DNA of 64,000 nucleotides, taken from NCBI RefSeq assembly GCF_030124175.1, contig NZ_JASKMT010000001.1, forward strand, positions 186,001 through 250,000, given 5' to 3'. The notes under the pieces were generated by a model. It ran no database searches. It was not told where the DNA came from and was given only the letters and a program-made list of their open reading frames with translations. The stretch comes from Streptomyces sp. 549 (GTDB lineage Bacteria > Actinomycetota > Actinomycetes > Streptomycetales > Streptomycetaceae). The position numbers and the translations under genes were made by a program. Shown in pieces: positions 9,068 to 16,850 of this stretch (within the stretch, counting starts at the first letter, position 1; each line of letters starts with the position of its first letter).

Positions 9068-11256
9068 ACGCGCCCTTGAGGGGGTCCGCCGGGCCGGCCG
9101 ACACCGGCCCGGCCGACCCCCACCGGCAACCCGACGGAGTGCGGCGCTTCGCCACGATCTGGAGCCGTGCGGTCTACCCCACCACGGCCACCTGCATGAC
9201 CCGCACCGAGTTCGAGCAGCACCTGCTGCCGCTCGCCCGGCGGCTCAGCGACGCCCTGCACGCCCATCCGTTCAACCCCGCGCCGGCGCGGGATGTGGGG
9301 TCCGCGCTGGTCGCCGCGCACTGCACCTCACCCGACGCGCTGCCGCAGATCCTGGGCGTGCTGGACGCCTACCTGCTGCTCTACTGCGCCGACCGGGACG
9401 TGCTGCCCGGGGAGGAGGGCCGGGCCCGCTGTGCGCGTCTGCAGCACGCCCTCGCGGCGGGCTTCGCACGCGCCCTGCAGGAGCGGACCCGCAGCGAGCA
9501 GGAGTCGCTGTCCAGGGCGGCGCTCGCCGCCCAGGCGGAGATCGAGAAGGCCCTGTACGACAGCGAGACCCGGTTCCGGGCCGTCTTCGAGGGCGCCACG
9601 ATGGGGATCGGCATCGCCACGCTCGACGGCACGGTCATCAACGTCAACGCGGCCCTCACGCGCATGTTCGGCGGGTCCGAGCAGATGCTGCGCAACCGCA
9701 AGGTGACCTCCTGGGTACACCCGGACGACGGCCCCAGCGTGTGGCGGCTCTACCGCGAGCTGGTGAGCGGCGAGCGGGAGGCGTTCCAGACGGAGAAGCC
9801 CTACCACCGGCCGGACGGCACGGTGCTGTGGACGAACCTGACGGTGTCCCTGCTGCGCGACGCCGGCGGTGAACCGCGCTACATGCTGGCGCTGATGGAG
9901 GACGTCACCGAGCGCCGCCTGCTCAACCTCCGGCTGCGGTACGAGGCGACCCACGACGCGCTCACCGAGCTGCCGAACCGCACTCTGTTCTTCGAGCGGC
10001 TGGAGCAGACACTCGCGCAGTCCGCCCAGGGCAGCCGGTTCGGTCTGTGCTACCTGGACATCGACGGGTTCAAGACGGTCAACGACAGCCTGGGGCACGC
10101 GGTCGGCGACCAGTTGCTGCTGGCCGTCGCCGAGCGCCTGCAGTCCTGCGTGAACTCCCCCGGTGAGCTGGTGGCCCGGATCGGCGGCGACGAGTTCGTG
10201 GCGCTGGTGAGCGGCACCGCCACCCGGGCCGAGGTGGTCGCCCTGGCGGACCGGGCGCTGGAGGCGCTGTCGACCCCCGTCGTCGTCGACGGCCGGGAGC
10301 TGACCGTGCGGGTGAGCATCGGCATCGTCGAGGGCCCGACCACCGACCGCACGCCCGCCGAGGTGCTGCGCAGCGCCGACATCACCATGTACCGCGCCAA
10401 GTCCCGGGGCGGCAACCGGTACGAGCTCGCCGACCCCGACTCCGACGCGCTCGCCATCAGCCGCCACAGCCTCACCAACCGGCTGCCCACCGCCCTGGAG
10501 GGCGGCGAGTTCTTCATCGAGTACCAGCCGCTGGTGCGCATGGAGGACGGCAGCGTGGAGGGCGCCGAGGCGCTGGTGCGGTGGGACCATCCGCGGCACG
10601 GCGTGCTGGGCCCGGACCGGTTCATCCCGCTCGCCGAGCACACCGGGCTGATCGTGCCGCTGGGGCGCTGGGTCCTCCAGGAGGCGGTGCGGCAGGCCTG
10701 CGAGTGGCAGGTCCGCGGTATCGGCGGCACCCGTCCGCTGCGGGTCAACGTCAACCTCTCCCCCCGGCAGCTGCACCACCCGGACCTCGTCTCGGACACG
10801 GTGGCCGTGCTGCGCGACGCGGGACTGCCCGCCGAGTCGCTCTGCCTTGAGGTCACCGAGACTGCGCTGATCCGCGCGGACGAGGAGGAGCTGAAGCCGT
10901 TGCGCCAACTGGCGGACCTGGGAGTGGGCATAGCTCTGGACGACTTCGGTACCGGCTACTCCAACCTGGCGAGCCTGCGGCGCCTCCCGGCGAGCACGCT
11001 GAAGCTGGACCGCTCGTTCACGCAGGGCCTCCAGCACCTCCCGGCCGATCCGGTCGACCTGAAGGTGGTGGAGGGCATCGTCTCGCTGGCCCACGTGCTC
11101 GACCTCTCGGTGACCGTGGAGGGGGTCGAGACGGCGGCGCAGGCACAGCACCTGAAGGCGCTGGGATGTGACGCCGCCCAGGGCTGGTTCTACGCCCGCC
11201 CCGGGCCCCCCGAGCAGTTCTCCACCGGTCTGCTGCCCCTGGCGGCCGGACAGTAG
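9064..11256 (+). CDS. PAS-GGDEF-EAL cyclic-di-GMP cyclase/phosphodiesterase
   Basis: Cytoplasmic bifunctional c-di-GMP enzyme of 730 residues. An N-terminal helical region (about 20-150) precedes a PAS/PAC sensor (about 165-290). The GGDEF domain has an intact active site, G374-G-D-E-F378, and the EAL domain has E502-A-L504 plus DDFGTGYSNL and LKLDRSF. Both catalytic signatures are complete, so both activities are possible. The layout without transmembrane helices matches Streptomyces RmdA/CdgA-type proteins, which control BldD-dependent development; I cannot say which orthologue this is. The GTG start at 9064 overlaps the previous stop. Confidence 0.92.
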   Translation: MNAPLRGSAGPADTGPADPHRQPDGVRRFATIWSRAVYPTTATCMTRTEFEQHLLPLARRLSDALHAHPFNPAPARDVGSALVAAHCTSPDALPQILGVLDAYLLLYCADRDVLPGEEGRARCARLQHALAAGFARALQERTRSEQESLSRAALAAQAEIEKALYDSETRFRAVFEGATMGIGIATLDGTVINVNAALTRMFGGSEQMLRNRKVTSWVHPDDGPSVWRLYRELVSGEREAFQTEKPYHRPDGTVLWTNLTVSLLRDAGGEPRYMLALMEDVTERRLLNLRLRYEATHDALTELPNRTLFFERLEQTLAQSAQGSRFGLCYLDIDGFKTVNDSLGHAVGDQLLLAVAERLQSCVNSPGELVARIGGDEFVALVSGTATRAEVVALADRALEALSTPVVVDGRELTVRVSIGIVEGPTTDRTPAEVLRSADITMYRAKSRGGNRYELADPDSDALAISRHSLTNRLPTALEGGEFFIEYQPLVRMEDGSVEGAEALVRWDHPRHGVLGPDRFIPLAEHTGLIVPLGRWVLQEAVRQACEWQVRGIGGTRPLRVNVNLSPRQLHHPDLVSDTVAVLRDAGLPAESLCLEVTETALIRADEEELKPLRQLADLGVGIALDDFGTGYSNLASLRRLPASTLKLDRSFTQGLQHLPADPVDLKVVEGIVSLAHVLDLSVTVEGVETAAQAQHLKALGCDAAQGWFYARPGPPEQFSTGLLPLAAGQ

Positions 11257-11353
11257 CCCCGTCGGGCGCCGTCCGGCACCACGAGGCGGCCGGCTGCCCC
11301 CGACGTCTCCCCCGACCGACCGGAGCCGTCCTTCCGGCCGGCCGGCGGCACGT

Positions 11354-11854
11354 TCACTCCTCGTCCCGCGCACCGTCTCGCGGCGTCCCACCGGGGGGTT
11401 GCGGGGCGCTGTCCCCGAGCAGGTAGCGCGCCCCGGCGCCGCGCTGCGCGGCGTGGTCGTCGACGTTGTAGAGCCCGCAGGTGCGCAGGCTCAGGCAGCC
11501 GCATCCGATGCATCCGCCCAGCCTGCCGCGCAGCCGCTGCAGACCGGCGATCTGCTCGTCGATGCGGCGCTCCCAGGTGCGTGCCACCCGGTTCCACTCG
11601 GTGGCGCTCGGCGCCCGGTCCTGCGGCAGCCTGGCAAGTGCCTCGCCCGCCTCCTCCAGCGACAGCCCCACCTGCTGCGCGGCCCGGACGAACGCCACCC
11701 GGCGCAGCATGGCGCGCGGGAACCGGCGCTGCCCGCCCGCGGTCCGCTCCGAGCTGATCAGGCCGATCTCCTCGTAGTAGCGCAGGGCGGACGGCGCGAG
11801 CCCGCTGCGCGCGGCGAGTTCGCCGATGGCCAGGTGTCCACGGTTCGCGGTCAT
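11354..11854 (-). CDS. soxR: Redox-sensing MerR-family regulator SoxR
   Basis: A 166-residue dimeric activator with a [2Fe-2S] cluster that senses redox-cycling compounds. The MerR winged helix is N-terminal (LAIGELAARSGLAPSALRYYEEIGLI), followed by the dimerisation helix. The cluster ligands form C-x2-C-x-C-x5-C (CIGCGCLSLRTC) near residue 115. The C-terminal tail of about 35 residues is longer than in enterobacteria, as in other streptomycete SoxR. The ATG is at 11854. A TAGAAT -10 ends 6 nt before it, so the transcript is probably leaderless. It is divergent from the split transketolase with a SoxR box between. Confidence 0.95.
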   Translation of the reverse strand: MTANRGHLAIGELAARSGLAPSALRYYEEIGLISSERTAGGQRRFPRAMLRRVAFVRAAQQVGLSLEEAGEALARLPQDRAPSATEWNRVARTWERRIDEQIAGLQRLRGRLGGCIGCGCLSLRTCGLYNVDDHAAQRGAGARYLLGDSAPQPPGGTPRDGARDEE

Positions 11855-11860
11855 GCCCCG

Positions 11861-11866
11861 ATTCTA
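11861..11866 (-). promoter_or_regulatory. soxR -10 element (leaderless)
   Basis: TAGAAT on the minus strand, 6 nt before the soxR ATG. With a 17-bp spacer the -35 would fall inside the SoxR box, so SoxR probably also affects its own gene. Confidence 0.6.
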
Positions 11867-11870
11867 GCCC

Positions 11871-11901
11871 TTGACCTCAAGCTCACTTGAGGTTGCACGC
11901 T
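11871..11901 (+). promoter_or_regulatory. SoxR-type promoter of the split transketolase genes
   Basis: The -35 TTGACC (11871-11876), a 19-bp spacer, then CACGCT (11896-11901) as -10; the ATG follows 7 nt later. The overlong 19-bp spacer and the overlap of the palindrome with the last two bases of the -35 reproduce the arrangement of the E. coli soxS promoter. The -10 is poor, as expected for an activated promoter. Confidence 0.65.
11875..11892. promoter_or_regulatory. SoxR box
   Basis: CCTCAAG-CTCA-CTTGAGG, an 18-bp operator with perfect 7-bp arms, extending to 8 bp on each side (11874-11893). It differs from the E. coli soxS box only in the central four bases. It lies between divergent soxR and transketolase genes. 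Confidence 0.9.
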
Positions 11902-11908
11902 TCTCTCC

Positions 11909-12676
11909 ATGACCACTCGACTCCCGCCGCTGCCGGCGGTCCGCACCACGCCGTCGACCGCCTCCGGCGGCTACGGCTACGGCGATCTCCCCCGCCTGAT
12001 GGCACTGATGACGGGCGCCGAGAAGCACGGCCCGGCCGCCACCTCCACGCTGGACGCGCTGTGGGTGCTCTACGACCGGGTGCTGCGGGTCGCCCCGGAG
12101 TCGGCCGACGATCCGGACCGGGACCGGTTCCTGCTCTCCAAGGGCCACGGTCCGATGGCCTACTACGCCGTGCTCGCCGCGAAGGGCTTCCTGCCGGTGG
12201 AGTGGCTGCCCGGTTTCGGCGGCTTCGACTCCCCGCTGGGCCACCACCCGGACCGGCTGCTGGTACCAGGCGTGGAGATCGGCAGCGGTTCCCTCGGCCA
12301 CGGGCTGCCGCTGGCCGTCGGCACCGCGCTGGGCCTGCGTGCACGGGGCCGGAGCGCGGCACGGGTGTGGGTGCTCACCGGCGACGCCGAGTTGGACGAG
12401 GGCAGCAACCACGAGGCGATCGACTTCGCGGGCGCGGAGGGCGTCGACGTGCTGCACGCGGTCGTGATCGACAACGCGTCCGCCCGCCACACCGGGTCCG
12501 CCTGGCTGCGCAAGCGGTTCGAGGCGTCGGGCTGGTCGGTGGCCTGCGTCGACGGACGCAGGCCACCGACCAGCCCCACGGCGGCGCTGCACTCCGAACT
12601 GCACGCCGCCGCCACCCGCCCGCACCCGGGCCGGCCGCACGTCGTGGTGGTGCGCGTCGCCGCCAAGCACCCCTGA
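11909..12676 (+). CDS. Transketolase, N-terminal (thiamine-diphosphate binding) subunit
   Basis: Carries the pyrophosphate-binding half of a split transketolase-like enzyme (255 residues). Visible signatures are LLSKGHGPMAYY (76-87), the cofactor loop GSLGHGLPLAVG and the metal/diphosphate motif G158-D-AELDEGSNHEA with VVIDNAS as its distal ligand. The partner is the adjacent gene at 12705. The expected reaction is transfer of two-carbon ketol units between sugar phosphates, but the substrates of this subfamily are not known. The start is ATG at 11909, probably leaderless behind a SoxR-type promoter. Residues 207-223 lie within a perfect 22-bp inverted repeat, and the segment RPPTSP after VDGR looks unlike the usual VDGxDH. 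Confidence 0.85.
   Translation: MTTRLPPLPAVRTTPSTASGGYGYGDLPRLMALMTGAEKHGPAATSTLDALWVLYDRVLRVAPESADDPDRDRFLLSKGHGPMAYYAVLAAKGFLPVEWLPGFGGFDSPLGHHPDRLLVPGVEIGSGSLGHGLPLAVGTALGLRARGRSAARVWVLTGDAELDEGSNHEAIDFAGAEGVDVLHAVVIDNASARHTGSAWLRKRFEASGWSVACVDGRRPPTSPTAALHSELHAAATRPHPGRPHVVVVRVAAKHP
12529..12576. repeat. Perfect 22-bp inverted repeat with 4-nt loop inside a coding region
   Basis: Arms 12529-12550 and 12555-12576 are exact reverse complements, separated by GACG. They lie within codons 207-223 of the transketolase N-subunit. The core reads GGTGGCCTGCGTC-GACG-GACGCAGGCCACC. The predicted RNA stem is far stronger than any other intragenic structure seen here. Confidence 0.95.
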
Positions 12677-12704
12677 GACAGCGGAACTTCCCAAGGAGCC
12701 CTTG

Positions 12705-13607
12705 ATGGAGACCATGCGGGACCGCTTCACCGCCGTCGTCACCGACCTGCTCGACGAGGACCCCCGGCTGGCGGTGGTGCTCGCCGAGATCAGCGCCGAC
12801 GGATTCGCCGCCGCCGGGCGCCGGCACCCCGACCGGGTGATCAACGTCGGCATCCGCGAGCAGCTGCTGGTCGGTGTGGGCGGCGGACTGGCCCTCACCG
12901 GCATGCGGCCGATCCTCCACACCTTCGCCTCCTTCCTCGTCGAGCGGCCCTTCGAGCAGGTGAAGCTGGACTTCGGCCACCAGGGCGTGGGAGGCGTCCT
13001 GGTGAGCGCCGCCGGCTCCTACGACTGGCCGGCCGGCGGCTTCACCCACATGGCTCCCGGCGACGTGGCACTGCTCGACACGCTGGACGGCTGGACGGTG
13101 CACGTGCCCGGTCACCCGGACGAGGCGGAGTCGCTACTGCGCCGGGCCGCCGCGGCGGGCGACGACCGGGTGTACGTGCGGCTCTCCGAGCGGTCCAACG
13201 CCGCCCCGCGGCCGGTGGACGGACCGGGCATGCGGGTGGAACGGCGCGGCGGGCCGCGGGCGCCGGTGGCGGTGGCCGTCGGCCCACTGCTGGACAACGT
13301 GCTGGCCGCGACGCGGGGGCTGGACGTGACCGTGCTGTACGCGGCCACCGTGCGGCCCTTCGACGCGGCCGGGCTGCGGGCGGCCCTGCCCGCCCCGGAG
13401 GCCGGGGTGGTGCTCGTGGAGCCCTACCTGGCGGGCACCTCCGCAGGTGCGGCAGGTCAGGCCCTGGCCGATCTGCCGCACCGGGTGCTGGGTCTGGGTG
13501 TGGGACGGCGGGAGCTGCGGCGCTACGGCACCCCTCAGGAGCACGAGGCGGCGCACGGGCTGGACGCCGCCGGGCTGCGGGAGCGGATCACCGCCTTCAC
13601 CGGGTGA
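12705..13607 (+). CDS. Transketolase, C-terminal (pyrimidine-binding) subunit
   Basis: A 300-residue partner of the preceding subunit. It contains the thiamine pyrimidine-binding domain (RVINVGIREQLLVGVGGGLAL, with the catalytic-type glutamate in REQ) and a C-terminal transketolase domain (about 185-300). The start is the ATG at 12705, with AAGGAG six bases upstream; a TTG directly before it is not needed. It is 28 bp downstream of the N-subunit, in the same operon. The pair belongs to the split transketolase group rather than the single-chain housekeeping enzyme. Confidence 0.85.
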   Translation: METMRDRFTAVVTDLLDEDPRLAVVLAEISADGFAAAGRRHPDRVINVGIREQLLVGVGGGLALTGMRPILHTFASFLVERPFEQVKLDFGHQGVGGVLVSAAGSYDWPAGGFTHMAPGDVALLDTLDGWTVHVPGHPDEAESLLRRAAAAGDDRVYVRLSERSNAAPRPVDGPGMRVERRGGPRAPVAVAVGPLLDNVLAATRGLDVTVLYAATVRPFDAAGLRAALPAPEAGVVLVEPYLAGTSAGAAGQALADLPHRVLGLGVGRRELRRYGTPQEHEAAHGLDAAGLRERITAFTG

Positions 13608-13629
13608 CCTTCCCCGGCAACCGCCCGCC

Positions 13630-13693
13630 CCCCGTCATGGCAGGACCCCGTCACGACAGGACCCCGCCATGGCAGGACCCCGTCACGCCCGCA
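13630..13693. repeat. 16-bp tandem repeat, three good copies plus one decayed
   Basis: Units CCCCGTCATGGCAGGA (13630-13645), CCCCGTCACGACAGGA (13646-13661) and CCCCGCCATGGCAGGA (13662-13677), then a degenerate copy (13678-13693). It fills the gap between two convergent genes (13607 and 13703). Confidence 0.9.
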
Positions 13694-13702
13694 CCCCCGT
13701 CA

Positions 13703-14644
13703 CTACCGGATCGCCCCGGCGGGCGGTGTCCGGTGGTCCAGCCACGCCGTCAGGTCGGCGTGGACCTGGTCGCGGTGGGTCTCGTTGAGGATCTCGTGGC
13801 GGGCGCCGGCGTAGGCGCGCCAGGTGAGGTCGGTCAGACCCAGGTAGCGGAAGTCCTCCAGTAGTTCGTAGACGAGTGTCATGCCCTGGTGGCACGGGTC
13901 CTGGTCGCCGACCGCCACGTGCACCGGCAGGTCGCGCGGGACGCGGGCGAGCGCGTATGGTGCGTTGGCCTTGCGCACCCCGAGCACCCAGTCCAGCGCG
14001 AGTCCGGCGCTGAACGGGAACCCGCAGCGCTTGTCGGCGACGTACCGGTCCACTTCCGCGCTGTCCCGGGAGAGCCACTCGAAGCCGGTGCGGTGCTCGA
14101 ACGCGTCGTTGAGCGAGCCGAACAGCTCGGGCACGAACGAGGAGGGTGCCGCCCGCCCGTGGGCGTCGATCTCCTCGTTGAGCCGCCGCACGGCCGTCTC
14201 GGTCTCGCACCCGGGCAGGGACCTGAAGGTGCCGGAGAGCAGCAGCCCGGAGAGTTGGGCCCCGTACTCCTGGGCGTAGTCGCGGGCCAGCTGGCTGCCC
14301 ATGCTGTGGCCGAACAGGAAGTGCGGCACGGGTTCGGGCAGGGCGGCCAACGCGCGGTCGGCGACGGTCCGGAGGTCGTCGACGACGGCCCGCCAGCCGC
14401 TCTCACCGACGACGCCCGGGCCACCGGTTCCGGCCGCGGTGGCTCCGTGGCCGCGGTGGTCGGAGGCGACCACCGCGTAGCCGTGCCGGGTGAGGTGCCG
14501 CGCGAAGCGGTCGTAGCGCCCGGCGTGCTCCGCGGCTCCGTGCGCGATCTGCACCAGCGCCCGCGGCGGGCCGTCGGGCAGCCAGGTGTAGGTGGCGACC
14601 GCGGTGTTGTCGGCAGCGCGGGTGTAGGTGTCCGGTTCTCTCAT
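13703..14644 (-). CDS. Alpha/beta hydrolase (lysophospholipase/monoacylglycerol lipase type)
   Basis: A 313-residue serine hydrolase of the Hydrolase_4 group. The oxyanion segment IAHGAAEHAGRYDRFA is followed by SDHRGHG, the nucleophile elbow G-H-S-M-G, the acid near VAVGDQDP and the catalytic histidine in GARHEILNE. Likely substrates are monoacylglycerols or lysophospholipids. There is no signal peptide, so it is probably cytoplasmic. The ATG at 14644 is chosen because AGGAGGACAG lies directly upstream; an in-frame ATG at 14674 lacks such a site. Confidence 0.88.
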   Translation of the reverse strand: MREPDTYTRAADNTAVATYTWLPDGPPRALVQIAHGAAEHAGRYDRFARHLTRHGYAVVASDHRGHGATAAGTGGPGVVGESGWRAVVDDLRTVADRALAALPEPVPHFLFGHSMGSQLARDYAQEYGAQLSGLLLSGTFRSLPGCETETAVRRLNEEIDAHGRAAPSSFVPELFGSLNDAFEHRTGFEWLSRDSAEVDRYVADKRCGFPFSAGLALDWVLGVRKANAPYALARVPRDLPVHVAVGDQDPCHQGMTLVYELLEDFRYLGLTDLTWRAYAGARHEILNETHRDQVHADLTAWLDHRTPPAGAIR

Positions 14645-15046
14645 CTGTCCTCCTGCTTCTCGGGGGTCACTCACGTCACTTCGGCCACTGACGAGGACAA
14701 GTCACCAGGCCAGCGCGGGGCGCGCGCGCCCCCCGTTCGCGCCCCCTCTTGCGCCCGCGTGGGTCCTGTGAGCCGATTACTGGGGTCACCGGGCTATGCC
14801 ACTGGGTATTGCTGCGGGAAACCACCCCCCGCGCCGAAACGGACAACTTCATACCCCCTCCTGTCGGACCGCGCATCGGATCATCATCGAGTCGAAGGGA
14901 AACGGCTTTCGGTCAAACTCCCGAGCGCCGGTTTGAACGGGCGACGTGATGAAGACGATGTTCAAGTCGGCCGGTGGGACGGGGGCCGCCGACGTACGAC
15001 CCCCACCTGGCAGGCATGTGGGGAGCGCCACTCGGAAGGGCTCGTC
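14645..15046. other. 402-bp divergent intergenic region
   Basis: Promoter region for the hydrolase (minus) and the acyl-CoA dehydrogenase homologue (plus). It is lower in GC than its surroundings around 14760-14900. I see no convincing operator. A 62-codon frame from 14946 overlaps the next gene and lacks a ribosome site. Confidence 0.5.
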
Positions 15047-16249
15047 ATGGATCGCTGCTTCACCGACCGACGACACCAGGAACTGCGCGCGCGAGTACGC
15101 CATTTCGCGGAACAGGAGGTCCGCCCGCGGATAGCCGGGATGGAGGCCGAGCGCACCACCGCGCACGAGCTCTCCCGGTTGATCGCGCGTCAGGGCTGGA
15201 TCGGGGTCACCGTGCCCCGCGCCTACGGCGGAATGGGAGAAGGCCACCTTGCCAAGACCGTCATCATCGAGGAACTGTCGCGCGTCAGCGGGGCGATGGG
15301 CGCCATGGTCCAGGCCTCCCAGCTCGGCGTGGCCAAGATCATCCACTTCGGCGACGAGGAGCAGAAGAAGCACTGGCTGCCCGCGGTCGCCTCCGGCGAC
15401 TGCCTGCCGACCATCGCCGTCACCGAGCCGGAGTCCGGCGGCCACGTGCTGGGGATGAACGGCAGCGCGGTGCGGGACGGGGACGACTACCTGCTCAACG
15501 GGCGCAAGGTCTACGTCGGCAACAGCCATGTCGGGGACCTGCACGGCGTGGTGATGCGCACCGGGCCGGGTTCCGGCGGGCTGACCGCGTTCCTGGTGGA
15601 ATCCGACCGCCCCGGCTTCTCGCTCGGCCCCCAGCAGCCCGCCATGGGCCTGCACGGATTCAGCTTCGGCGAGTTGCGGTTCGACAACTGCCGGGTGCCC
15701 GCCGCGAACCGGCTCGGGCGGGAGGGCGAGGGGCTGGCCGTCGCGTACTCCTCCAGCGTGCTCTACGGCCGGGCCAACCTCACCGCGGTCTCCCTCGGCA
15801 TCCACCAGGCGATCCTGGAGGAGACCGTGCGCTTCGCCACCGAGCGGCGCCGCTACGACGCGCCGCTGGCGCAGCTCGGCTCGGTCAAGATGAAGATCGG
15901 GCAGATGAACTCCCGGCTGATGACGGCCCGGTTGGCCGCCTACCACGCGGTCCACCTGCTGGACGAGGGCGAGCCGTGCGACGCGGAGCTGATGAACGCG
16001 AAGCTGGTGAACGTCGAGTACGCGCTCGACTCGGCGCGCGACGCCATGGAGATCCACGCGGCGTCCGGGCTGTTCACCGACCGGCCCGTCGAGCGGTACC
16101 TGCGCGACGCACACCACATCTTCGCGCCCGCCGGCACCTCCGACGTCCAGCGGCTGCGGCTGGGCGAGGTCGCCCTCGGCACCGCCAAGGGCGAGTGGTC
16201 GCGGAAGCTCACCGACGTGGTGCGGAGGGAGCCCGAACCCGTCGGCTGA
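15047..16249 (+). CDS. Acyl-CoA dehydrogenase homologue lacking the usual catalytic glutamate
   Basis: A 400-residue member of the flavin-dependent acyl-CoA dehydrogenase family with the N-terminal helical domain, the middle FAD domain (PTIAVTEPESGG...) and the C-terminal domain. In most family members the base is Glu in a YEGTS motif near the C-terminus. Here the aligned segment is FAPAGTSDVQ, with Ala362 at the Glu position. The alternative site used by isovaleryl-CoA dehydrogenase appears to be Gly (VLYGR). The enzyme may therefore not be an ordinary beta-oxidation dehydrogenase. The ATG at 15047 follows GGAAGGG. Confidence 0.85.
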   Translation: MDRCFTDRRHQELRARVRHFAEQEVRPRIAGMEAERTTAHELSRLIARQGWIGVTVPRAYGGMGEGHLAKTVIIEELSRVSGAMGAMVQASQLGVAKIIHFGDEEQKKHWLPAVASGDCLPTIAVTEPESGGHVLGMNGSAVRDGDDYLLNGRKVYVGNSHVGDLHGVVMRTGPGSGGLTAFLVESDRPGFSLGPQQPAMGLHGFSFGELRFDNCRVPAANRLGREGEGLAVAYSSSVLYGRANLTAVSLGIHQAILEETVRFATERRRYDAPLAQLGSVKMKIGQMNSRLMTARLAAYHAVHLLDEGEPCDAELMNAKLVNVEYALDSARDAMEIHAASGLFTDRPVERYLRDAHHIFAPAGTSDVQRLRLGEVALGTAKGEWSRKLTDVVRREPEPVG

Positions 16250-16277
16250 GGCCGCGGCCCCCTGCCGCCCGCCCGAC

Positions 16278-16850
16278 TCAGGCTCCGTGCTCCCGCCGGT
16301 GGATCTGGTCCACCAGTTCGGCGGCCATCGACTTGATGGTCTCCAGCCCCTGGCGGCCCCATGGGCGCGGTTCCTGGTCCACCACGCAGACCGTGCCGAG
16401 CGCCATGCCGGTGCGGTCGATCAGCGGCGCCCCCAGATAGGAGCGGATACCGATCTCGTCGACGACGGGATTGCCGGCGAACCGCGGGTAGTCGCAGACG
16501 TCCTCCAGGACCAGGGCCTTGCGCCGCACGATGACGTGCGGGCAGTAGCCGTGGTCCCTGGCCATCACCCGTCCCGGCTGGGCCGTCGCCGGGGCGGGCC
16601 CCAGCTCCACCGCCCGCTCGGCGCCCGGCGTGTACAGCCCGGCGAAGTACTGCCGGTGCTCGTCGATGAAGTTGACCATCGCGTAGGGAGCGCCGGTGAC
16701 CCGGGCGAGGTTGCGGGCGAAGTCGTCGAACTCGGGTACCGGCGAGTCGCCGATGCCCAGTTCGCGCAGCCGCACCACGCGGGCGGGCGCCTCCGCGTCC
16801 TCAGGCGTGAGGAGCAGATGACTCGTGGGGTCGTACGACGCGTGCGGCAT
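16278..16850 (-). CDS. GAF-domain protein, fifth gene of the conservon
   Basis: A 190-residue protein with a single GAF domain (about 40-180: YAMVNFIDEHRQYFAGL...ARDHGYCPHVI...VVDEIGIRSYLGAPLI...ALGTVCVVD), of the type that binds small ligands or chromophores, or mediates redox sensing. Its ATG (16850) lies 50 bp inside the end of the GTPase gene, so the two are translationally coupled. It probably gives input to, or output from, the CvnA-D complex. It lacks a membrane segment and an output domain. Confidence 0.85.
   Translation of the reverse strand: MPHASYDPTSHLLLTPEDAEAPARVVRLRELGIGDSPVPEFDDFARNLARVTGAPYAMVNFIDEHRQYFAGLYTPGAERAVELGPAPATAQPGRVMARDHGYCPHVIVRRKALVLEDVCDYPRFAGNPVVDEIGIRSYLGAPLIDRTGMALGTVCVVDQEPRPWGRQGLETIKSMAAELVDQIHRREHGA

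Noticed and set aside
14946..15134. 62-codon frame upstream of the acyl-CoA dehydrogenase homologue
   Set aside because: No ribosome site, overlaps the real start in another frame and shows no conserved motif.
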